A DNA stretch of 64,000 nt from Pseudoalteromonas sp. G4. Lineage in GTDB: Bacteria; Pseudomonadota; Gammaproteobacteria; Enterobacterales; Alteromonadaceae. A program made the translations under genes and the position numbers. The DNA lies in contig NZ_JAPEHW010000001.1 of NCBI RefSeq assembly GCF_028875915.1, forward strand, positions 62,001 through 126,000, in the 5' to 3' direction. How positions within the stretch are numbered: position 1 is the stretch's first letter; each line of letters begins with the position of its first letter. This document shows positions 1-8,812 of this stretch, in pieces. A model generated the notes under the pieces. The model worked only from the letters and a program-made list of their open reading frames with translations. It made no database searches and was not told the origin of the DNA.

Positions 1-867
1 GTGGCGCAGCAGTTACATGTGTCCCAACCCTCAGTGTCGATTCAGTTAAAGCAATTAAGCGAAACGGTGGATATGCCGGTCTATCACCAGCATGGCAAAA
101 CCATTGTGCTTACCGATGCAGGAAAAGCCTTGTTAAAGTGCGCCAATGAGGTATTTACTAGTTTTCATAATTTGTCTGTATCGATTGATGAGCTTAAAAG
201 TGTGACATCGGGTTCGCTTAATTTATGTGTGGTCTCAACTGCTAAGTATTTCTTGCCACTGATTCTAGGGGCGTTTTGTAAAAAGCACCCAAAGGTAGAT
301 ATCAACCTAAAAATTGGTAACCGTCAGGAAGTAAAAGAGCGTATAGAAGCCAACGAAGATGATTTTTACTTTTTTAGCCAGTGCCCTGAGCGCCCCGAAA
401 TTATTAAAACACCGTTGCTCGATAACGAACTGGTGGTAATCGCACCAGCAAGGCACGAATTGCATTTACAACAAGAAGTCAGCCTAAACCGTTTATCGCA
501 TTACCCATTTATAATGCGTGAAAAAGGCTCGGGTACACGCAATTTAATTGAGCAATTTTGCACTGAGCAACAATTAACCTTAAATGAAAAAATGACGATC
601 GAAAGTAACGAAGCAATAAAGTACGCCGTTGCGTCTGGTTTAGGGCTCTCCATTTTAAGCCGTCATGCCCTTGATTATGGCGAAGTACCCGGCTTGGTGA
701 AGCTAGATGTAAAAGGGTTTCCTATTCGCAGTACGTGGTTTTTAGCGAAACGACAAGATAGAAAACAAAGCTTGCTTGCCAGTGCATTTGAAGCCTTTAT
801 GAAAGAACAAGGTGTAGCGATTTTAGAGCGCTCACAAGTGGGCTCTAAAACTATGCCGCCAAACTAG
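1..867 (+). CDS. LysR-family transcriptional regulator, 5' end missing
   Basis: The visible 288 residues begin inside the helix-turn-helix (QLHVSQPSVSIQLKQL is the recognition-helix part), so about 15-20 N-terminal residues lie left of the window and the first codon is not the true start. The effector domain (roughly residues 65-270) has the periplasmic-binding-protein fold, with typical LysR segments such as SNEAIKYAVASGLGLSILSRHAL. LysR proteins bind DNA as tetramers and usually regulate a neighbouring, often divergent gene, which here would be outside the window. The overall look is closest to CbbR/CysB-like LysR proteins. The effector cannot be told from sequence. The next gene follows 72 bp downstream. 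Confidence 0.9.
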   Translation: MAQQLHVSQPSVSIQLKQLSETVDMPVYHQHGKTIVLTDAGKALLKCANEVFTSFHNLSVSIDELKSVTSGSLNLCVVSTAKYFLPLILGAFCKKHPKVDINLKIGNRQEVKERIEANEDDFYFFSQCPERPEIIKTPLLDNELVVIAPARHELHLQQEVSLNRLSHYPFIMREKGSGTRNLIEQFCTEQQLTLNEKMTIESNEAIKYAVASGLGLSILSRHALDYGEVPGLVKLDVKGFPIRSTWFLAKRQDRKQSLLASAFEAFMKEQGVAILERSQVGSKTMPPN

Positions 868-939
868 AGTTTTAGTACTTTTTTCTGCTACTATTAGGCC
901 CGAAATTTATAATTAGAAAGAATGGATTTGAGGCATTAG

Positions 940-1866
940 GTGTCTGAACTTGAAAAGGAAAATGCAAACCCATTTAGTGGGTTAACCGCGGCGCAAAGTA
1001 AGCAGTTGCATACTTGGTATTTAAACGAAATAAATAGCCATTTAACCACGTTACTAAAAGGCAGTCAGTCAGGGAAAATTTTAGAGAAAAAGCTTAACCA
1101 AGCGCTTACCAAAGCCGCTAAACCTTTGGTAACTCAAACTAGTGCAAACAGTACGCACAATTTAAACTTCAAAATTAAAAATGGCAGTGTGCTGCAAGAG
1201 CTAAAAGACACCCGTGATGTATTACAAAGCGCTCAACTGCGAATTGCCCAATTACAAAAGCAACAGCTTGAAAAAGGTGAAAGCGAACTTGCATTAGAAG
1301 CTGAAGTAAGCCGTTTAAAAGCAGAAAACCGTAATTATCGCAAACGTTTAAGCAACCTATTACAAAGCGCTGATAAACAAGGTGGCAGCTATTTAAAAGT
1401 GCATTTTGTTGGGCGTATTTTTGTGCACGCGCTCAAGTCGAGTTTTGCGGATTGGCAGCAAACTGAAAAAGGCAAAGCGTTTCAAAACAAAGATTTCTAC
1501 AGCTTGTTTCCACGCGTACTTTACCGTGGCTTATTGAAAGAGTTAGAGCTGTTAATTGGTCAAAGTGATTATTCAAAAATCAACCAAACTCTTTCTAGTT
1601 ATGTTTATCAAACTAAGGGTGTGCCCGTTGAAAACTGGCCTGATGAAGACCCTATTTATAACACGAGACTCATAAACCAAAAGCAAAATGAACTGCTGTT
1701 TACGCTGCGTACTCATCACGATAAGCGTAAAAACTTTGCTAACTACCTTGAGAAAAAACTCGAGAAAACGGGTTTTACGCCAATGCATGGTAAGTTACTG
1801 GTTAATCTAATTCAGCATGCCACAGATAAAGAATCTACGTTAAAAGATAGTACCCTTTCCCAGTAA
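940..1866 (+). CDS. Hypothetical coiled-coil protein
   Basis: A 308-residue protein starting at a GTG with a GAGG ribosome-binding site six bases upstream (930-933). It has no signal peptide and no membrane segment. Residues about 80-145 are rich in Leu, Gln, Glu and Lys with heptad spacing and should form a coiled coil. The C-terminal half (about 150-300) is basic and helical, with conserved-looking aromatic pieces (HFVGRIFVHALKSSFADW, YSLFPRVLYRGLLKELE). I do not recognise the family. It follows the LysR gene on the same strand, but the 72 bp gap does not prove an operon. Likely a cytoplasmic scaffold or nucleoid-type protein, by inference only. Confidence 0.7.
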   Translation: MSELEKENANPFSGLTAAQSKQLHTWYLNEINSHLTTLLKGSQSGKILEKKLNQALTKAAKPLVTQTSANSTHNLNFKIKNGSVLQELKDTRDVLQSAQLRIAQLQKQQLEKGESELALEAEVSRLKAENRNYRKRLSNLLQSADKQGGSYLKVHFVGRIFVHALKSSFADWQQTEKGKAFQNKDFYSLFPRVLYRGLLKELELLIGQSDYSKINQTLSSYVYQTKGVPVENWPDEDPIYNTRLINQKQNELLFTLRTHHDKRKNFANYLEKKLEKTGFTPMHGKLLVNLIQHATDKESTLKDSTLSQ

Positions 1867-1916
1867 AAAATAACTTATCAAAGCGTTTAGGTAAGGACGG
1901 TAACTAATATTTTCAG

Positions 1917-2321
1917 TTACCGCCATGGTGTTGCGGGGGCTTTTAGGTAATGTGTAACTAAATAGCCCCATGGCAGTACAAGCGGTGTAAGAATAACCCC
2001 CATAGCGCACGCAAAAACTAGCTCTTGTGCGTATTCATCGAGAGAGTGATTTAAATACATAGGTAAGGCATAAACTAAAAGCCAAAACACTTTCCAAATA
2101 AGTTCCAGTAAAAGCACTGGTAACATTTTAAGTGGGTACTTTATACCGAGTAGCGAGAGAAGGCAAAAGCCCATTAAGATGGCATTGATAATGGTGTCTG
2201 AATCGGCAAATCGACCAGAACCAGAAACTATATCGGGCAGGGTAGTTACACCTAAGCCAAAGGCAATAAATGCATACATTGCTCTTAACAGATAAATTCT
2301 AGCTGTGCCGACTTCATCCAT
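1917..2321 (-). CDS. Small integral membrane protein, unknown function
   Basis: A 134-residue protein with about four hydrophobic segments (near residues 10-28, 45-60, 65-88 and 100-122) and short polar loops, so an inner-membrane protein. The segment LLELIWKVFWLLVYALP looks family-specific, but I cannot name a family. Stand-alone minus-strand gene convergent with the coiled-coil gene (50 bp apart). Its start has no upstream partner gene, and the 180 bp before it is AT-rich without an obvious operator. Confidence 0.7.
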   Translation of the reverse strand: MDEVGTARIYLLRAMYAFIAFGLGVTTLPDIVSGSGRFADSDTIINAILMGFCLLSLLGIKYPLKMLPVLLLELIWKVFWLLVYALPMYLNHSLDEYAQELVFACAMGVILTPLVLPWGYLVTHYLKAPATPWR

Positions 2322-2505
2322 TATTTTAGCTCCCTATTTATTCCGGTTTAGGTTAACTAATACTATTAGTGTCTTATAACTTAACATTTATTATTGTGAA
2401 GATGACGACTTTTTCATCACTTTTAATTTAACAGAAATTTTGAAGTAGGATCATTACAGTTAGTGTGTAAGAGTTTAAAAAGGCTTTGCAACGCACTAAG
2501 TTAAA

Positions 2506-3024
2506 TCAAAGTGTGACACGATAAATATTTAAATTTTGTTTAATACCATTTGCCACCATAAAATCTGGTATAGAGCCCACAAGGTTAGCACCAGCGCGAA
2601 GTGCTACTTTAATACTTGCATGATTTTGTTCAAGGCATCTAAATTCGATGGCGTTGGCTGATGTGTTTGCTAATAGCTTTGGTAAATAATTTACAATTTG
2701 ACTAATTACACCATTGCCCTTGGCACTATCGCCAAGCCAATAACCTAATTCAGCGACATGCGTTTGTGGGCAGACTGATTTAACTGCAAATACGCCACAT
2801 ATTTCATTGTTAAAGTAAATTTTGAACCAGTGCGCTTCATTCAAACCGTTGTTTACACGATCAAATATATATTGCTTGGCAGAATCAACACACTGCACAT
2901 CTTCGACCCAGTATAAATATTCAGCCAGTCGCTCGCGATTAAGGTTTACTAACGACAAAATTGCAGATGCATCTGAAAGATTTAAGGGTCTTAAAATGAT
3001 TTGAGGTGATATTTGAATAGGCAA
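2506..3024 (-). CDS. GNAT N-acetyltransferase, RimJ/RimL type
   Basis: A 172-residue acyl-CoA-dependent acetyltransferase. The N-terminus (ISPQIILRPLNLSDASAILSLV) matches the opening of RimL-type enzymes, and the core ELGYWLGDSAKGNGVISQIVNYL is the acetyl-CoA-binding motif A (the usual Q/R-x-x-G-x-G/A is present as KGNG). EFRCLEQNHASIKVALRAGANLVGS is motif B. RimJ/RimL-type proteins acetylate alpha-amino groups of ribosomal proteins or small amines; the substrate here is unknown. Monocistronic on the minus strand. Confidence 0.85.
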   Translation of the reverse strand: MPIQISPQIILRPLNLSDASAILSLVNLNRERLAEYLYWVEDVQCVDSAKQYIFDRVNNGLNEAHWFKIYFNNEICGVFAVKSVCPQTHVAELGYWLGDSAKGNGVISQIVNYLPKLLANTSANAIEFRCLEQNHASIKVALRAGANLVGSIPDFMVANGIKQNLNIYRVTL

Positions 3025-3418
3025 ATGAAGTCCTTTTACGTTAAATCGCCAGTAGGGAATGTTATTAAATTGTATTTAGTGAAACATGTTTAAGTTTAAA
3101 TTTGAAGTTTTCACAATGCTTATTGATGAAGTTAAGAAAGTTAGCAATATCTGTTTTTTTAACAACATGTAATTTATAAGCAAGGCTGGTTGTTGGTTAT
3201 TAAATCACAAAGAATCGCATAGTACTGAAGCAATTTAACTTTAACAGTGCCTTACACTAATCATATCTGTGAAACTGCCTTTTCATTCGTGTATCAAGCT
3301 CGAGTTTAAGATCTGTTTTATATTTACGATCTGCGAAAAACGTCCGATCATCTTAAAAAACTATGATTTTAAACGTGTTTATGCTTAACATGAGCAAGTA
3401 ATCAATAAGGGATATACT
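3025..3418. other. Intergenic, no gene recognised
   Basis: 394 AT-rich bases between divergent genes (acetyltransferase minus, PEBP gene plus). It must hold both promoters. I see no clear dyad operator, RNA or coding remnant. The PEBP gene has an AAGGG ribosome-binding site just before its start. Confidence 0.4.
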
Positions 3419-3942
3419 ATGTTAAAACAAATTATAGGCGGTACTTTATTGTTATCAGCCGCGCAGCTTTGGGCTAACACCTTTACACTTACTAGTAATG
3501 ATATTGCGAACGGTGAAATGCTTTCAAATAAGCATGTTTTTAATGGCTTTGGCTGTGAAGGTGAAAATATATCTCCGCATTTAGCGTGGAGCGGTGCACC
3601 TAAAGAGACCAAAGCGTTTGCTGTTTTTGCCTATGATCCTGATGCGCCAACTGGCAGCGGCTGGTGGCATTGGCAGGTTACAGATTTACCTGCGAGCACT
3701 TCTGAACTAGTAACTGGCGCGGGCAGTAGTTCAAGCCCACAACTGCCAGAAGGTGCAGTACAAATTAATAACGACTTTGGGGGAAATGGTTTTGGTGGTG
3801 CGTGTCCACCAAAAGGGCATGGCATTCATCGTTATCAATTTACGGTGTTTGCGTTAGCAAAGAAAGCGCTGTGACAGGCTATATGGTGAATGCCAATACA
3901 TTGGCAAAAGCAACGATTGAGGCGGTGTATAAACGCGATTAA
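3419..3942 (+). pseudogene. YbhB/YbcL-type PEBP (Raf kinase inhibitor-like) protein, frameshifted
   Basis: The first 145 or so codons encode a signal peptide (cleavage after QLWA) and a bacterial phosphatidylethanolamine-binding-protein fold: AYDPDAPTGSGWWHWQVTDLP (ligand-site DPDAP) and GFGGACPPKGHGIHRYQFTVFAL. The frame then ends at 3872-3874 as AKKAL-stop. The expected C-terminus continues in another frame from about 3855 to 3942 as VSKESAVTGYMVNANTLAK followed by ATIEAVYKRD. Compared with the family, about seven residues of the usual DKLD-type linker are missing at the junction. A deletion of about 22 bp, not a multiple of three, therefore broke the gene. The junction carries GTTA, which would fit slippage between short repeats (inference). 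A shortened exported product is still possible. Confidence 0.75.
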
Positions 3943-3957
3943 TTTATTTAAGTGTTA

Positions 3958-3992
3958 AGAAAAAAGCCAGTATGTGAATGCTGGCTTTTTTT
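3958..3992. terminator. Rho-independent terminator, probably bidirectional
   Basis: Stem GCCAGTAT / ATGCTGGC (8 bp, one G-T pair) with a GTGA loop, a T-run on the plus-strand 3' side and an A-run on the 5' side. It sits between the convergent PEBP gene and the MFS gene. Confidence 0.85.
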
Positions 3993-4030
3993 GTTTTGAC
4001 TGTAAAAAACAAAACTTAAAACTAAAAAAT

Positions 4031-5326
4031 TTACGCTGTTTTAGCCGCTTGTTCAGTTGCAAGCTGCTCTGTAATAAATGCTGGGCGCTTTAATTTATCC
4101 ATAATGAGATAAAGTAAAAATACCACCACAGCAATAGCACTACACACTAAAAATAGGGTTCGCCCATCATACATATCAAGCAGTATGCCGCCGCCTATTG
4201 GGGCAAAGGCATAACCTAAATCGTAAAATGCGGTTGCGCCAAAATATGCGCCGCGAAGGTTAGTTGGCGCAATGCGGTCAACATGTACGCTCATGGTAGG
4301 GAATAAAATGGCCTCAGCAAGGCTCATAATGACCACCGCACCTAACCAACCTGCAAAAAAAGTAATTGGATTAAAAGCAAACCAGATTTGCGAGATGATA
4401 AGTAACACCAAGCCAAAACGAATACGCACTAAAATTGGCCGCGATGCCATTAATTTAAGCAGCAAAAATTGGCAGGTAATGATCACTAACGCGTTGGTAA
4501 AGATCATTGATGAAATAAGTTCGAGCAAGTTATTTGCGCCCGCACGGGTGAGGTATTGCACCAGTGAACTATCCATTTGACCATAAATAAAAAAGCACAA
4601 AATGTTCGCCAAAATAAGGCACTGTAACAGTTTATCTTGTACTAGCACGCTGAAGGTTTGTTTAAAGCCGGTTTTTGTTTCAGGTGTTTCGGTGCTGGGC
4701 GCACTTTGTGCGTTATCTAAATCCACTTTTGATTGGATTTTATCTTGATGTTTAAACCCCCAGGTTAATAACACAAGTAAAAAAGCAAAGGCGTAAACAG
4801 TAATAAAAAAGCTCGATTGCTCGCCAGTTAAGCCAAGCCAAACCCCGAGCATTGGGCCAACCGCACAGCCAACATTAACCGCAAAATAGAGCGATTGCAT
4901 TGCAAGTTCGCGAGTTGCTTTATCAACAATAATATCGCCAATTAAAGCCGATGCCAGCGGTCGCCAAAGTGAGGTTGCAATAGAGCAAAGCGTAATCACA
5001 ATAGTAAACATTAAGATTGTGTCGGCGATGGCAAGCAAACTAAACGAGACAATATAAAGTACACCTGTGGCGTACATCATAGGCTTTCGGCCAAGCTTAT
5101 CTGAAAGGGTGCTACCAACAAAACTGACAAACACCGAAATAACCGCAGCGAGCGACAATACCGAACCGACTTCAGTTGCCGAAAGGGCAAACTTTTTATA
5201 CAGAATCACTGCCAAAAATGGCCAAACCATATAAAAACTGCCGCGTGTTATAAACGAGCCAAATAGCATAATCCACATTAAAGGCGGGAATTGCTTGAGA
5301 CGAGAAATTGAAATATCACTGTTCAT
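4031..5326 (-). CDS. MFS transporter, drug-efflux type
   Basis: A 431-residue major facilitator with about 12 transmembrane segments and a long charged central loop (about residues 195-220, KVDLDNAQSAPSTETPETK). The loop 2-3 signature SDKLGRKPMMYATG is the MFS motif A (G-x-x-x-D-x-x-G-R-R/K). It resembles MdtH/YfmO-type proton-coupled exporters; the substrate is unknown. The gene is alone in its unit. Its promoter region carries a MerR-family operator inside a 19-bp spacer (see 5357-5387), which suggests induction by a redox, metal or toxic-compound sensor encoded outside the window. Confidence 0.9.
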   Translation of the reverse strand: MNSDISISRLKQFPPLMWIMLFGSFITRGSFYMVWPFLAVILYKKFALSATEVGSVLSLAAVISVFVSFVGSTLSDKLGRKPMMYATGVLYIVSFSLLAIADTILMFTIVITLCSIATSLWRPLASALIGDIIVDKATRELAMQSLYFAVNVGCAVGPMLGVWLGLTGEQSSFFITVYAFAFLLVLLTWGFKHQDKIQSKVDLDNAQSAPSTETPETKTGFKQTFSVLVQDKLLQCLILANILCFFIYGQMDSSLVQYLTRAGANNLLELISSMIFTNALVIITCQFLLLKLMASRPILVRIRFGLVLLIISQIWFAFNPITFFAGWLGAVVIMSLAEAILFPTMSVHVDRIAPTNLRGAYFGATAFYDLGYAFAPIGGGILLDMYDGRTLFLVCSAIAVVVFLLYLIMDKLKRPAFITEQLATEQAAKTA

Positions 5327-5356
5327 TATTTTGTTCTTATTGCTGTGAAAAGTGGC

Positions 5357-5387
5357 ATGCTAAAACCTCAAGTTGCTTTTAGGTCAA
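5357..5387 (-). promoter_or_regulatory. MerR-type promoter/operator of the MFS gene
   Basis: Reading the minus strand, a -35 TTGACC (5387-5382) and a -10 TAGCAT (5362-5357) are separated by 19 bp. That long spacer is the hallmark of promoters remodelled by MerR-family activators. The spacer holds a partial dyad from 5365 to 5384 (plus strand ACCTCAAGTT-GCTTTTAGGT). Its left half equals the SoxR/MerR-type half-site ACCTCAAGTT and its outer ends are ACCT/AGGT. The predicted start point is about 25 bases before the MFS start codon. No MerR gene is in the window. Confidence 0.65.
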
Positions 5388-5638
5388 GCCGTAATTTAAA
5401 AACTATTTCTTATAGACTTCAGTTTATTCATCTCATTTGAGCAGAGGTTAGTAGCGCGATAAAAACCTTAAAAATAAAGGCCGATTAAGAGATAAAACTA
5501 AAATTTAGTTAAAAAGAAAATAACCTCAGTGTAACTCTGATTCTTAGAGGGAAGATAGGGGTTTTTGGCATAAAAAATGGAACTTTCTTCAATACAGCTA
5601 AAAAAAACACGTATTTAAACAAGTATTGGAGATTTGCA

Positions 5639-6385
5639 ATGCAAAATGCGAAAGAAAATAGGTTTGTGGAATTATATCGCGATACGGCACGCGGAAAACT
5701 AGATTCACCTGACAGCTATAAAGGCTTGCCAATTCATGCCTATAAAGGGTTGCATCATCGGGCGGGTGAGCTGATTAATCAATACAGTGATGTAAATAAT
5801 GCTGAGGTGCTTGATATAGCCTCAGGCTCGGGTGCGATGACACTACGTTTAATAGAGCAAGGCGCTAAGGTAAATGCCGTTGATATTGTTGAAGAAAATT
5901 TTCGCGTTAAAGATCAAAAATGCACATTTCATAATTTAAATTTGAATGATGACTTTTCCGCTAATTTTGAAAATCAATTTGATACTATTGTTGCTCTTGA
6001 AATTATTGAACATATTAACAACTCACGGCATTTTATCAAAAATTGTGAAAAGCTATTAAAACCGGGAGGCATACTCGTGCTCTCAACACCAAATATTAGC
6101 TCTGATTTAGCTTTAGCTGAGTTTATTTGTAAGGGCACTTTTCCTTATTTTAACGATGATTATTATCATCACGGTGGGCATATAAATCCCGTTACAGAAT
6201 GGCAGCTTAAATTACTGCTAGAAGACCATAATTTAAACGTTAAATATCAAGAAAGTTTTGGTAAACCGGTGGTGACGTTTAAAGCGTGGCCAAAACTTTA
6301 TTTGGCATATAAGGTGGTTGCTGCGTTAAGGAAGGGTCAAAGCAGGCCAAACGGAGTGATAAACCTTTTTGTAGTAACTAAGTAA
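5639..6385 (+). CDS. Class I SAM-dependent methyltransferase, UbiG-like
   Basis: A 248-residue Rossmann-fold methyltransferase. Motif I is VLDIASGSGAMTLRL (about residues 57-71), followed by the acidic strand VNAVDIVEEN, motif II-like FDTIVALEIIEHI (about 117-129) and post-motif LKPGGILVLSTPN (about 143-155). The family includes UbiG and many O-methyltransferases for lipids and natural products. The N-terminal part lacks the usual UbiG opening, so I do not call it UbiG. A GGAG ribosome-binding site lies upstream of the ATG. It stands alone between the MFS gene and the sulfatase region. Confidence 0.85.
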   Translation: MQNAKENRFVELYRDTARGKLDSPDSYKGLPIHAYKGLHHRAGELINQYSDVNNAEVLDIASGSGAMTLRLIEQGAKVNAVDIVEENFRVKDQKCTFHNLNLNDDFSANFENQFDTIVALEIIEHINNSRHFIKNCEKLLKPGGILVLSTPNISSDLALAEFICKGTFPYFNDDYYHHGGHINPVTEWQLKLLLEDHNLNVKYQESFGKPVVTFKAWPKLYLAYKVVAALRKGQSRPNGVINLFVVTK

Positions 6386-7011
6386 CTAAACTTATTAAGG
6401 TTATTTAATCATCACTGGTTGTTAACTCAACAAACTGAATAACGTAACTTTGCTAAGATGTTAGCTATTAAAGGATTTTTGCTAAAAGGAAAGCGCTAAG
6501 TGTTGCATTTTATATATTCAGGGTTTTTAAATCGCCAAGTTTGCATTATTAGTGATTTGGCGTATTTAAAAATAGCGTTTTACTGCGACTGTAAATATTA
6601 AAAGGTGATGTAATTCATTTTTGTAATGTTTTTATATAACGCTATTTATCAATCAAATAAGGTTAAAGCTATGTATTAATGCGTCCACTCTTTAAGGACT
6701 ATTTTTAAAGAGTCTATCAAGGCAAAAAGACATTAAATGACAGCAATGGCTTTTTGTTGAATTCAAAAACAGTGATTAGTTTTATATTTTGGGACGAGCA
6801 GTGGGCTATGTTTGTTCCTAATTTTCTTGTAAGGTAGAAATTGAGAAATGCTTGTAAACTGGGCATTTAATCTTGGTTAGTTACAAAAATGGTGTTTATT
6901 TTTGGATGTTAAACATCTGCCCATGCTGGCTTTTCGTAATCAAGGTTTACTGTGTGAGTGCATTTAGAAAACAAATTCAACTTATACTTCAATAATCTAC
7001 AAGGAGAAGTA
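6386..7011 (+). other. Intergenic with two inverted repeats upstream of the sulfatase
   Basis: 626 bases without a credible gene. Two structures are visible. First, arms at 6524-6538 and 6557-6572 (TTTTTAAATCGCCAA against TTGGCGTATTTAAAAA, one bulge). Second, a perfect 9-base inverted repeat ACTCTTTAA / TTAAAGAGT (6687-6695 and 6705-6713). The latter, about 300 bp before the sulfatase start, could be an operator or an RNA hairpin; neither is followed by a T-run. Confidence 0.5.
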
Positions 7012-8505
7012 ATGAAATTACCATTAGTCAGTGTGTTAGCTGGGCTACTTTCGTTGTCAGCCCATGCGAAAGACCCAAACGTTCTCGCCATTATGGTGGA
7101 TGATGTGGCGCAGGTTTCTTTAAGTGCCTATTCACATGGCATGACCTACAACACGCCCAACATCGACCGAATTGCCAACGAAGGTGCCTTATTTACCGAC
7201 CATTATGCCCAGCCAAGTTGTACCGCAGGACGCGCTGCGTTTTTAATGGGGCAATTACCAGTGCGCACAGGACTGACAACTGTGGGTCAGCCCGGCAATC
7301 CTTTAGGCATTAAAGAAGCCGATCCAACGATTGCTGAGTTTTTAAAAGACAAAGGCTACATGACAGCGCAATTTGGTAAAAACCATTTAGGCGACCTTGA
7401 TGAGCACTTGCCAACGCGTCATGGTTTTGATGAGTTTTATGGCAATTTGTATCATCTGAATGTGTCAGAAGAACCTGAGCAGGAAGACTACCCAAAAACA
7501 AAAGAGTTTAAGAAAAAATTTGGCCCGCGCGGTGTGATTGAAGCGTACGCCGATGGCCGCATAATTGATACAGGCCCGCTAACGCGTAAACGCATGGAAA
7601 CATTCGATGAAGAAGTGTTAGCACGAAGCCTAGATTTTATGGAGCGTGCGGTTAAAGCAGATAAACCCTTCTTTATTTGGCATGCGCCAAGTCGTATGCA
7701 TGTTTACACGCGCTTAAAACCAGAGAGCCGTCATCTTGCCACTCATATTAGCTCTGAAGAAGATGTTTTCGGTAGCGGTTTATTAGAGCACGATGGTCAT
7801 GTAGGGCAGCTTCTTGATAAACTCGATGAGTTAAAAATTGCCGACAATACAATTGTAATTTACACCACAGATAATGGCCCTGAGCAAAGTTCGTGGCCTG
7901 ATGCGGGTACAACCAAATTCCGCGGTGAAAAAATGACGACATGGGAAGGTGGTGTGCGTGTGCCGTTTATGGTGCGTTGGCCGAAAAAAATACCAGCAGG
8001 TTTAAAGCTTAACGGTATTTCCTCGCATGAAGATGTATTTCCAACCATTGCTGCAGCGGTTGGTGAGAAAAACTTACGTAAAGCAATGGAAAAAGAGTTT
8101 AATGTATATATCGATGGTGAAAACAACCTTGATTATTGGCGTGGCAAAAGCAAAAAATCTGCACGTAATCACTTCTTTTATTATTACGAATCGCAGTTAA
8201 CTGCAATTCGTGTTGGCCCTTGGAAAATGCACTTTGCATCAAAACCTGGTGGTCGTTACTACGAAGATTTGGTTACCCACACCATGCCTAAACTGTTTAA
8301 TCTACGTAAAGATCCAATGGAACATTACGATGGCGTAACAGGCTTTCATCAAATCATGAAAAAGAGCTGGGTATTTCAACCTGCAATTGCGATGCTAACG
8401 GAGCATATTAAAACATTTGAAAAGTTCCCACCGCGCCAAGAAGCAGCGTCGCTAAATATTAATGAGGCGATTAAAAAAGCAAAATCGGTATCGACAACAC
8501 GATAA
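7012..8505 (+). CDS. Exported arylsulfatase (formylglycine-dependent)
   Basis: A 497-residue sulfatase of the alkaline-phosphatase superfamily that hydrolyses sulfate esters. The ATG at 7012 is chosen over an in-frame GTG at 6958 because AAGGAGAAG precedes it and a signal peptide follows (MKLPLVSVLAGLLSLSAHA). The activation motif C-T-A-G-R (Cys70, Arg74) fits C-x-A-x-R, where Cys becomes formylglycine. Metal ligands include Asp30-Asp31 (MVDD). GKNHLG (about 122-127) replaces the more common GKWHLG, and YTTDNGPEQ (about 282-290) supplies the late Asp-Asn pair. It is periplasmic, or reaches the outer face. It probably acts on algal sulfated polysaccharide or small aryl sulfates. A terminator follows directly. 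Confidence 0.92.
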   Translation: MKLPLVSVLAGLLSLSAHAKDPNVLAIMVDDVAQVSLSAYSHGMTYNTPNIDRIANEGALFTDHYAQPSCTAGRAAFLMGQLPVRTGLTTVGQPGNPLGIKEADPTIAEFLKDKGYMTAQFGKNHLGDLDEHLPTRHGFDEFYGNLYHLNVSEEPEQEDYPKTKEFKKKFGPRGVIEAYADGRIIDTGPLTRKRMETFDEEVLARSLDFMERAVKADKPFFIWHAPSRMHVYTRLKPESRHLATHISSEEDVFGSGLLEHDGHVGQLLDKLDELKIADNTIVIYTTDNGPEQSSWPDAGTTKFRGEKMTTWEGGVRVPFMVRWPKKIPAGLKLNGISSHEDVFPTIAAAVGEKNLRKAMEKEFNVYIDGENNLDYWRGKSKKSARNHFFYYYESQLTAIRVGPWKMHFASKPGGRYYEDLVTHTMPKLFNLRKDPMEHYDGVTGFHQIMKKSWVFQPAIAMLTEHIKTFEKFPPRQEAASLNINEAIKKAKSVSTTR

Positions 8506-8511
8506 TCACAT

Positions 8512-8542
8512 AAACCCACTTGGCATTTGCTAAGTGGGTTTT
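8512..8542 (+). terminator. Rho-independent terminator after the sulfatase
   Basis: Stem AAACCCACTT / AAGTGGGTTT (10 bp, perfect) with a 10-base loop and a short T-run, 7 bp after the sulfatase stop codon. Confidence 0.8.
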
Positions 8543-8812
8543 ACCATCTAGGTTTAACTCAATTTCGAATTAATAAAATTTAACCTCTGCCCTTAGGTTT
8601 ATTTGTGATGGCTTATTTGCATAAGTAAAGTAAAAAAGCTTTTTTGCTTTTACGCATCTTTTACTTAAAACTCATTTTTGACCTATCACTTTACCCGGCC
8701 AAACAGGGCGTGTTGTCTTTGATTAACACCTTGTTGCAAATTACTCTTAAATTGCTTTGCTAAAGTAGTTGCCTAAACGTTAAACTGGTTGGCAAAAAGC
8801 CACATTGAACCC
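8543..8812 (+). other. Intergenic before the CadC-like gene
   Basis: About 270 AT-rich bases. A poorly formed hairpin around 8627-8668 (AAAAAAGCTTTTTT core) is visible. No gene is seen. Confidence 0.35.

Noticed and set aside
3419-3874. Treating the 151-residue PEBP frame as complete
   Set aside because: The family's C-terminus lies just downstream in another frame.
5639-6385. Naming the methyltransferase ubiG
   Set aside because: Core motifs fit, but the N-terminus does not match UbiG and the context gives no ubiquinone link.
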